64,000 bases of DNA from UBA3937 sp050951585 (GTDB lineage: Bacteria; Bacillota; Peptococcia; DRI-13; DTU073), in contig JBMNJI010000006.1 of assembly GCA_050951585.1 (NCBI GenBank), positions 186,001-250,000 on the forward strand, written 5' to 3'. Of this stretch, positions 59,202 to 64,000 are shown piece by piece. Each line of letters begins with the position of its first letter. Position 1 is the stretch's first letter. The notes under the pieces were generated by a model, which was not told the origin of the DNA, did no database searches, and saw only the letters and a program-made list of their open reading frames with translations. The position numbers and the translations under genes are program-made.

Positions 59202-60692
59202 TTAAAGTGTATAGTTAGGTGATTCTTTGATGATTTGGATATCATGGGGATGGCTTTCTCTTAAACCGGCCGAAGTTTGCCTAATAAAGCGGGCTTTGGT
59301 GCGTAATTCTTGCAGATTCTTGCAGCCTGTGTAACCCATTCCTGCTCTGAGCCCACCGATTAGTTGATAAATTGTGTCAGCAACAGACCCTTTATAAGGT
59401 ACCCGTCCTTCGACTCCTTCCGGAACCAGCTTTTGCAAGTTTTCCTGAAAATAACGGTCACAGGAACCGTCCTTCATCGCGCCTAACGATCCCATCCCAC
59501 GATAGACCTTATAACTTCTGCCCTGGTAGATCTCCACATCACCGGGACTCTCCTCAGTGCCGGCCAGTAAACTGCCAATCATGACAACGCTGGCTCCGGC
59601 GGCCAGGGATTTGGTGATATCGCCGGAATACTTGATTCCGCCGTCGGCAATGATTGGAATTCCTTCTTTAGCTGCTTCACAGGCGCATTCAAATATGGCG
59701 GTCAATTGTGGTACACCAATGCCCGCGACTACTCTTGTAGTACAGATTGAACCGGGCCCGATTCCGACCTTTACGGCATTAACACCGGCGGCTATTAAAT
59801 CATGTGTTGCCTCTGCGGTTGCTACATTGCCGGCGATAATTTCCAGGTTGGGATACATTTCACGGAGTTTTTCCACCGTGTTGAGTACCCCCATGGAATG
59901 CCCATGGGCCGTATCGACAACAATAACATCAACTTTTGCCTCTACCAAAGCCTTCACCCGGGTAAAGGTATCTTCAGAAACCCCAACAGCTGCCGCCACG
60001 AGGAGTCTGCTGTTTTCATCCTTAGCCGAATTAGGATATTTGATAGCTTTTTCAATGTCTTTAATAGTGATTAATCCTTTCAGATTAAAGTCATCATCGA
60101 CGAGGGGCAGTTTTTCAATTTTATGTTTGCTTAAAATCTCTTTGGCTTCTTCGAGTGTAGTATCGACGGGGGCAGTCACTAGCTTATCCTTCGTCATGAC
60201 ATCATCAATTTTTTGCGATAAATCGGTTTCAAATCGCATATCCCGGTTGGTGATAATTCCCACCAGCTTGGGCCCTTCGGTAATGGGAATACCGGAGATA
60301 TGGTACCGTTCCATAATTTCCAGTGCTTCACCAATCGTGTGTTTTTTACTTAAAAAAACCGGATCAGTAATAATCCCATGTTCGGAACGTTTCACCCGGT
60401 CCACTTCCATTGCTTGTTTTTCAATGGACATATTTTTATGAATAACCCCAATTCCGCCTTCTCTGGCGATCGCGCGACTCATCCTTGATTCCGTAACCGT
60501 ATCCATACCGGCACTCATAATGGGAATATTTAGTTTGATTTTTTTGGTGAGATGGGTACTAACATCAACATTCCTGGGTAGCACTTCAGAACGTGCCGGT
60601 ACCAACAGAACATCGTCAAATGTTAAACCCACTTTGGAAAATTTATCTTCGAATAGCCCGTTGATTTTTTCCGAAAAATCGTTTTCTTTCAC
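59202..60692 (-). CDS. guaB: IMP dehydrogenase GuaB
   Basis: GuaB oxidises IMP to XMP, the committed step to GMP. Its 496 residues are a TIM barrel (KVGLTFDDVLLVPARSEVLPR, split: KVGLTFDDVLL, VPARSEVLPR) interrupted by two CBS domains (about 105-225). The catalytic Cys is in GPGSICTTRVVAG (about 313), the flap in RGMGSLGAM, and YKGSVADTIYQLIGGLR is C-terminal. It is about 10 residues longer at the N-terminus than usual. GTG start after GGAGGAGGT. Confidence 0.97.
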   Translation of the reverse strand: MKENDFSEKINGLFEDKFSKVGLTFDDVLLVPARSEVLPRNVDVSTHLTKKIKLNIPIMSAGMDTVTESRMSRAIAREGGIGVIHKNMSIEKQAMEVDRVKRSEHGIITDPVFLSKKHTIGEALEIMERYHISGIPITEGPKLVGIITNRDMRFETDLSQKIDDVMTKDKLVTAPVDTTLEEAKEILSKHKIEKLPLVDDDFNLKGLITIKDIEKAIKYPNSAKDENSRLLVAAAVGVSEDTFTRVKALVEAKVDVIVVDTAHGHSMGVLNTVEKLREMYPNLEIIAGNVATAEATHDLIAAGVNAVKVGIGPGSICTTRVVAGIGVPQLTAIFECACEAAKEGIPIIADGGIKYSGDITKSLAAGASVVMIGSLLAGTEESPGDVEIYQGRSYKVYRGMGSLGAMKDGSCDRYFQENLQKLVPEGVEGRVPYKGSVADTIYQLIGGLRAGMGYTGCKNLQELRTKARFIRQTSAGLRESHPHDIQIIKESPNYTL

Positions 60693-60737
60693 GATACTAC
60701 CTCCTCCTTCAATAATCTATTCGGTTATATTATTGGA

Positions 60738-60768
60738 ATTATAACATACTATGCCCTGATTGGGTCAA
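60738..60768 (-). promoter_or_regulatory. guaB promoter
   Basis: On the minus strand TTGACC (60768-60763) and TATAAT (60743-60738) are separated by 19 bases. TG one base before TATAAT makes an extended -10 that compensates for the long spacer. It lies 45 bases before the GTG. Confidence 0.55.
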
Positions 60769-60775
60769 GTAAATT

Positions 60776-61117
60776 TTATTTTATTTTTTTATTTTTCATT
60801 TTCTCTGTAGAATTCTGCTCATCATCAACATAGTAATAATCAGTTTCGATTGCTTCAGGATCTCGCGGCGGGGCTTTTTGGACAAACCAATTCATGAGCA
60901 GAAAAATCACTCCGAGGTCGTCAAGCTGTCCAAGGAAGGGCAAATCAGGAATAATATCCAATGGCCAAAACAAATATGCTAAAGCAGCAATAATTAATAA
61001 TGCTTTCCTTCCTTCCGATACAGCAGGATCCTTAAAGAGCAACCAGGTTCTTTTTAAAAGCTTGGGGATATTCCAGATCGTCACCCATTTACTGCGCTTG
61101 TTTCTTGGATATGACAA
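60776..61117 (-). CDS. DUF1232 (YkvA-like) membrane protein
   Basis: A 113-residue protein with a TTG start after AAAGGAGGATT. The DUF1232 core is clear: KALLIIAALAYLFWPLDIIPD, read in two parts as KALLIIAALAYLFWP and LDIIPDLPFLGQLDDLGV, with one or two hydrophobic helices and a polar C-terminal tail ending in KKIK. Family function is unknown. It stands between guaB and cobC on the same strand, 15 bases after cobC. Confidence 0.88.
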   Translation of the reverse strand: MSYPRNKRSKWVTIWNIPKLLKRTWLLFKDPAVSEGRKALLIIAALAYLFWPLDIIPDLPFLGQLDDLGVIFLLMNWFVQKAPPRDPEAIETDYYYVDDEQNSTEKMKNKKIK

Positions 61118-61132
61118 AGGCAGAATCCTCCT

Positions 61133-61774
61133 TTAACTGCTTTCCAGATGAGATAAATCATTAAAAGTCTCTAAACTAGCCTGATATCCCAAGGAAATCT
61201 GTTTCCCATTGCTCTTGGAAATCGACACAATGGAGACGGCCGTATTATCCTGCTTATATTCCTGCAGTTTATTTAAAGGTATTTTTAATAAGCCCCCCAG
61301 TATTGTTGCAATAATTACGCCATGGGCTACCACGATAACCTGTCCGTCCGGATGGCTCGCGATAATTTGTTGTGTAGCCTCCATTCCCCTAGCCTGTACT
61401 TGGGCCACATTTTCACCTTCAGGGAGCTTAACGAGATGTGGGCCAGTAAGCCATTTTTGGCTCAATTCCGGATATCGCTTGGTTATCTCGGTAAAAGTAA
61501 GTCCTTCCCAGATGCCAAAATTAATTTCTCTTAACTCCGGACAGGTATGCAATGGCAACCCATGAGCTTCATTGATAATCTCGGCGGTTTTCACTGCGCG
61601 AAGGAGATCACTACTATAGATTGCCTCAACAGGAGTATTGCTAAACCTTTCTTTTAACGCATAGGCTTGTTTTATTCCGTCTTCACTTAAGACAATATCG
61701 GTATGTCCTTGATAACGGTGCACATGATTCCAGGAAGTTAATCCATGCCGCACCAAAATAATTTTTAAAGCCAT
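61133..61774 (-). CDS. cobC: histidine phosphatase, probable alpha-ribazole phosphatase CobC
   Basis: A 213-residue phosphoglycerate-mutase-like phosphatase with the RHG motif LVRHGLTSWN (about 7-16), EINFGIWEGLTFTEI (about 83-97) and VVAHGVIIATILGG (about 150-163). The family includes many phosphatases; CobC (dephosphorylating alpha-ribazole phosphate for the lower ligand of B12) is preferred because cobS and cobU lie directly upstream on the same strand. GGAGGAG precedes the ATG. Confidence 0.88.
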   Translation of the reverse strand: MALKIILVRHGLTSWNHVHRYQGHTDIVLSEDGIKQAYALKERFSNTPVEAIYSSDLLRAVKTAEIINEAHGLPLHTCPELREINFGIWEGLTFTEITKRYPELSQKWLTGPHLVKLPEGENVAQVQARGMEATQQIIASHPDGQVIVVAHGVIIATILGGLLKIPLNKLQEYKQDNTAVSIVSISKSNGKQISLGYQASLETFNDLSHLESS

Positions 61775-61797
61775 TAATTCTCCTCCAAAGGATGATT

Positions 61798-62619
61798 TTA
61801 GAAATTGAACTGTTTCAAGATACCACTAAAAAGAAGACAATAACCTAAAAAGGCTAGTTCCGTGCATTCATTGATCGCCCCATATGTGTCACCGGTATGA
61901 CCGCCTAAGAGCTGATTAAGACGCTTGGCAATGCCAAAGACAGTACAAAAGGTCGCTATTAAGACCATGCTTATTAAAAGCAGCTCTTTGATCGGTAAAA
62001 TCTGAGCGCTGAAATGCGCAAAAAGAATATATAGGATGAGGATTATGTCCAGACAATAGATGGAGATTAAGGAAAGGCCGGGCGTATTCAGGTTCTTTTT
62101 AAAAAGCTTTCCCAACCCTTCTTCCCGGGCTGAAGGATACAGAAAAACCACACAGGTCATGGCCCAACGTCCAAGCAAGGGCATCAAAATAAGCACATAT
62201 GATTGGACAGAGAAGAACTGCGTTGACCACGCCAAAACCTCAGCCAGGAAGAGCCATTTTAAAAGTAATACCGCGAAGAGACTGATGACCCCCATTGCTC
62301 CCACATGGCTGTCCTTCATAATCTCCAGTATTTTCCCACGTTCCTTTCCCGCAAAAACCCCGTCACAGGTATCGCATAATCCATCTAAGTGTATTCCACC
62401 GGTTAAGACTACTTCAAGAATTAATATTATTCCGGCAACTGTTTGTGGTTCTAGTATTGCTCTTCCGAATACCGCCGTGAGAGACAGGATAATTCCGATT
62501 AAGAAACCAATCAGCGGAAAATAATAGACGGACTTACTAAAATCTTCGGTTAAAACTTGCTGCTTCGAGCCTATTTTCAGACGGGTTAAAAAAGTTAACG
62601 CAATAATGAATCCTCTCAT
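61798..62619 (-). CDS. cobS: adenosylcobinamide-GDP ribazoletransferase CobS
   Basis: CobS joins adenosylcobinamide-GDP with alpha-ribazole in the membrane, completing the nucleotide loop of cobalamin. ATG 62619 has GGAGGGCGG close upstream and gives MRGFIIALTFLTR, the family N-terminus; a longer frame to 62652 is rejected. The 273 residues show about six hydrophobic helices, the Asp-rich GGIHLDGLCDTCDGVF motif (about 72-87) and LLGGHTGDTYGAINECTEL near the end. Confidence 0.95.
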   Translation of the reverse strand: MRGFIIALTFLTRLKIGSKQQVLTEDFSKSVYYFPLIGFLIGIILSLTAVFGRAILEPQTVAGIILILEVVLTGGIHLDGLCDTCDGVFAGKERGKILEIMKDSHVGAMGVISLFAVLLLKWLFLAEVLAWSTQFFSVQSYVLILMPLLGRWAMTCVVFLYPSAREEGLGKLFKKNLNTPGLSLISIYCLDIILILYILFAHFSAQILPIKELLLISMVLIATFCTVFGIAKRLNQLLGGHTGDTYGAINECTELAFLGYCLLFSGILKQFNF

Positions 62620-62671
62620 TCCGCCCTCCCCTTCCTGTTTAATCTTATTCAACCATACTTTTTGTTATCTC

Positions 62672-63232
62672 CTACTTCAGTCTCAGTGGCAGCCCCATGG
62701 ACAGCAAATACACCTCATCAGCAGCGGCCGCAAATTGCTGATTTGCTCTCCCTAGAATATCCCGATATGCTCTGCTAATAGAATCAGCGGGAACCAGCCC
62801 CCAGCCTACTTCGTTCGTTACGGCTACAAAGTTGATCTTTAAACCAGCTAGGGTCTCCAGCAATGTTTTAATCTGACTCAGAATTTCTTGTTCAATTTTG
62901 GTGCTAATAAACTGATTAGTGATCTTTGTCGGATCAACCTGAGCAAAAAGAAGATTGGAAACATATAAGGTCAGGCAGTCCAGTAACCAGGTCCGGAATT
63001 TGTGCTGATGCTTTAAGAGCAAGTCTTGAATAAAATATGGTTCTTCAAAGGTAGAAAATTTTTCCGGAGAGCGTCTTTCTTTATGTATTTCTATGCGGGC
63101 CGTCATTTCCTCATCTAAAGCCTGCGCCGTTGCCAGATATGCAACAGGGCTGTCCATTTTGAGGGCAAATTCTTCAGCGAAGGAACTTTTTCCGCTACGT
63201 ACTCCTCCGGAAATCAGGATAATTTTTGCCAA
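62672..63232 (-). CDS. cobU: adenosylcobinamide kinase/guanylyltransferase CobU
   Basis: CobU phosphorylates adenosylcobinamide and then attaches GMP. The 186 residues carry P-loop GGVRSGKSSFAEE (about 9-21), EIHKERRSPEKFSTFEEP (with the guanylylated His, about 48-65), LLDCLTLYVSN (about 83-93) and VTNEVGWGLVP (about 137-147). TTG start 8 bases after GGGAGGAT. It lies 52 bases before cobS. No cobT or cobalamin riboswitch is visible in the window. Confidence 0.95.
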   Translation of the reverse strand: MAKIILISGGVRSGKSSFAEEFALKMDSPVAYLATAQALDEEMTARIEIHKERRSPEKFSTFEEPYFIQDLLLKHQHKFRTWLLDCLTLYVSNLLFAQVDPTKITNQFISTKIEQEILSQIKTLLETLAGLKINFVAVTNEVGWGLVPADSISRAYRDILGRANQQFAAAADEVYLLSMGLPLRLK

Positions 63233-63235
63233 CCT

Positions 63236-63511
63236 TTAATCCTCCCTTATGGTGTCATTTGCTTTTTTTACTTGGTGGATTAATTCCATATAACGATGGT
63301 TATTTTCCATAAGCCATTTAGCGTATCTTTGATTATTCAATTTCAACTTGTGTTTTTCCTTTTCTAACTGGCCTAAAATTTCTTTTTTATCACTTTCAAT
63401 TTTTTCAATGAGATTCATTAAGACCCGTCTACTTATTCTAAGCTGATTTACCTGATTTTCTAAATCCCTGATTTTCTTTTGAAAATAAGCATAATCGTTG
63501 TAACAAGACAA
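63236..63511 (-). CDS. coiled-coil protein of unknown function upstream of cobU
   Basis: A 91-residue, almost entirely helical protein: heptad-like charged segments (KKIRDLENQVNQLR, NLIEKIESDKKEILG, EKEKHKLKLNNQR) indicate a coiled coil throughout. GAGGTGGG precedes the TTG start. The stop lies 3 bases before cobU, so it is in the same transcript, although nothing links it to cobalamin. No family recognised. Confidence 0.7.
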   Translation of the reverse strand: MSCYNDYAYFQKKIRDLENQVNQLRISRRVLMNLIEKIESDKKEILGQLEKEKHKLKLNNQRYAKWLMENNHRYMELIHQVKKANDTIRED

Positions 63512-63533
63512 ATCAGCCCACCTCGTTTCTCAT

Positions 63534-63561
63534 CACTCTTTATGTATATTCATAAAGAGTG
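63534..63561. repeat. perfect 11-bp inverted repeat between the PHP and coiled-coil genes
   Basis: CACTCTTTATG (63534-63544) and CATAAAGAGTG (63551-63561) flank a 6-base loop. On the plus strand it is followed by TTTT, but on the minus strand (the direction of both flanking genes) no T-run follows. It may be a weak terminator, an mRNA-stabilising hairpin or an operator. Confidence 0.6.
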
Positions 63562-63592
63562 TTTTCCTATTCTTTCCCTCTTGAGGTTATTT

Positions 63593-64000
63593 TTATGAGT
63601 ATTTTTTTTGCCTTAACTGCACCTTTAGCTTCTGGAGCGCTCTGATAGTACGTAAAGGTACTTTCATCGCACCGAAATTGGCCTGATCAGTTTTTTCATA
63701 ACCATGGAAATCAGATCCACCGGTAATCAACAGCGATTTTGCCGTGGTGTCAATCAAATGTAAATAAAAAGCGATTTGCTTGGCGGTGTGTTTGGGATGA
63801 AATACTTCAATTCCTTTCAGACCATAGTTAATTAATACGGGGATTAGCTCTAGAGGGGTACTAATGCCCGGATGGGCTAAGACCGGAATTCCGTGGGCTT
63901 CCTTAATTAAATCAATTGCTTCAAAAGGCGAAAGGCGATGCCTTGGAAGATAAGCCGGGCAGCCGGGGCTCAAATATTTTTTGATCCCTTCATCAATGGA
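63593..64000 (-). CDS. PHP-domain phosphoesterase, N-terminus outside the window
   Basis: The 3' part of a PHP-domain protein; the frame is open to the right edge, so the TTG at 63973 is not the real start. The 135 visible residues include FEAIDLIKEAHGIPVLAHPG (read as FEAIDLIKEAHG and IPVLAHPG), GIEVFHPKH and GGSDFHG, carrying the His and Asp metal ligands of the family. The pattern matches the YciV/RNase AM-like group, phosphatases or exonucleases acting on nucleotides or RNA 5' ends. The function cannot be narrowed from this part. Confidence 0.88.
   Translation of the reverse strand, partial: SIDEGIKKYLSPGCPAYLPRHRLSPFEAIDLIKEAHGIPVLAHPGISTPLELIPVLINYGLKGIEVFHPKHTAKQIAFYLHLIDTTAKSLLITGGSDFHGYEKTDQANFGAMKVPLRTIRALQKLKVQLRQKKYS

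Noticed and set aside
63512..63592. Cobalamin riboswitch upstream of cobU
   Set aside because: The region is only 81 bases, holds a simple hairpin and no B12-box-like conserved core.
1..64000. CRISPR arrays, tRNA and rRNA genes
   Set aside because: No regularly spaced repeats and no cloverleaf or rRNA-like segments were seen in the intergenic stretches.

Overview
The window looks like a chromosomal segment of an anaerobic, endospore-forming member of the Bacillota (Clostridia in the broad sense). The support is a complete forespore cascade (dacF, spoIIAA, spoIIAB, sigF and a reduced spoVA operon), further sporulation genes (ytfJ, spmA/spmB, spoVK, a PdaB-like deacetylase), an ispH-S1 fusion typical of Clostridia, a strong Shine-Dalgarno (SD) site before most genes, and anaerobic or cobalamin metabolism (adhE, cobU/cobS/cobC). 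I cannot place it below class from this sequence. I see no rRNA, tRNA, CRISPR array, intact insertion sequence or prophage. Nearly everything is ordinary core chromosome; the accessory-looking parts are about 22-24.3 kb and 38.5-39.5 kb.

Layout. 0-1.4 kb: divergent unknown gene, secreted fibronectin-III protein, small membrane protein. 1.4-5 kb: xerD, deoB, pdp (recombinase and nucleoside salvage). 5-13.4 kb: dacF, then the spoIIA operon behind a good sigma-H-type promoter, a terminator, then spoVAC-AD-AEb-AEa running into a pair of acyl-CoA-dehydratase-activase-related genes. 13.4-21.9 kb: lysA, site-2 protease, trpS, scpA-scpB, a hotdog thioesterase, ytfI/ytfJ-like genes, spmA-spmB, rluB. 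22-24.3 kb: three secreted or membrane proteins of unknown function, two of them behind near-identical promoters. 24.4-29.8 kb: hutP-like, aroH, cmk, plsC, ispH-S1, fni. 30-34.4 kb: adhE, a stand-alone carbohydrate-binding module, a PTS-EIIC-like membrane protein. 34.4-39.1 kb: LTA-synthase-like and lipid-kinase genes, DUF763, an unknown protein. 39.4-43.5 kb: lexA divergent from a YneA-like LysM gene with two SOS boxes, then a methionine-gamma-lyase-family gene and hflX. 44-52.5 kb: minus-strand cluster miaB-mutS-mutL-miaA-hfq-spoVK. 52.5-60.7 kb: patatin, L,D-transpeptidase, a lysine/arginine-type decarboxylase, an MreB homologue, hisC, pdaB, guaB. 60.7-64 kb: DUF1232, cobC, cobS, cobU, a coiled-coil protein and a truncated PHP-domain gene.

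The most unusual signal is at start codons. At four genes (the second activase-related gene, cmk, the decarboxylase, the PdaB-like gene) a good SD site is followed at normal spacing by ATT, ATC or ATA. In three of them no ATG, GTG or TTG exists that would include the conserved N-terminus or P-loop. hflX may be a fifth. If real, this lineage starts translation on AUU/AUC/AUA unusually often. Other notable points are a near-perfect SD plus in-frame ATG at the IspH/S1 junction (a possible separate S1 protein), an SOS-like palindrome before the DUF763 gene, a SpoVAC with a charged N-terminal extension, and the twin-promoter secreted-protein locus.
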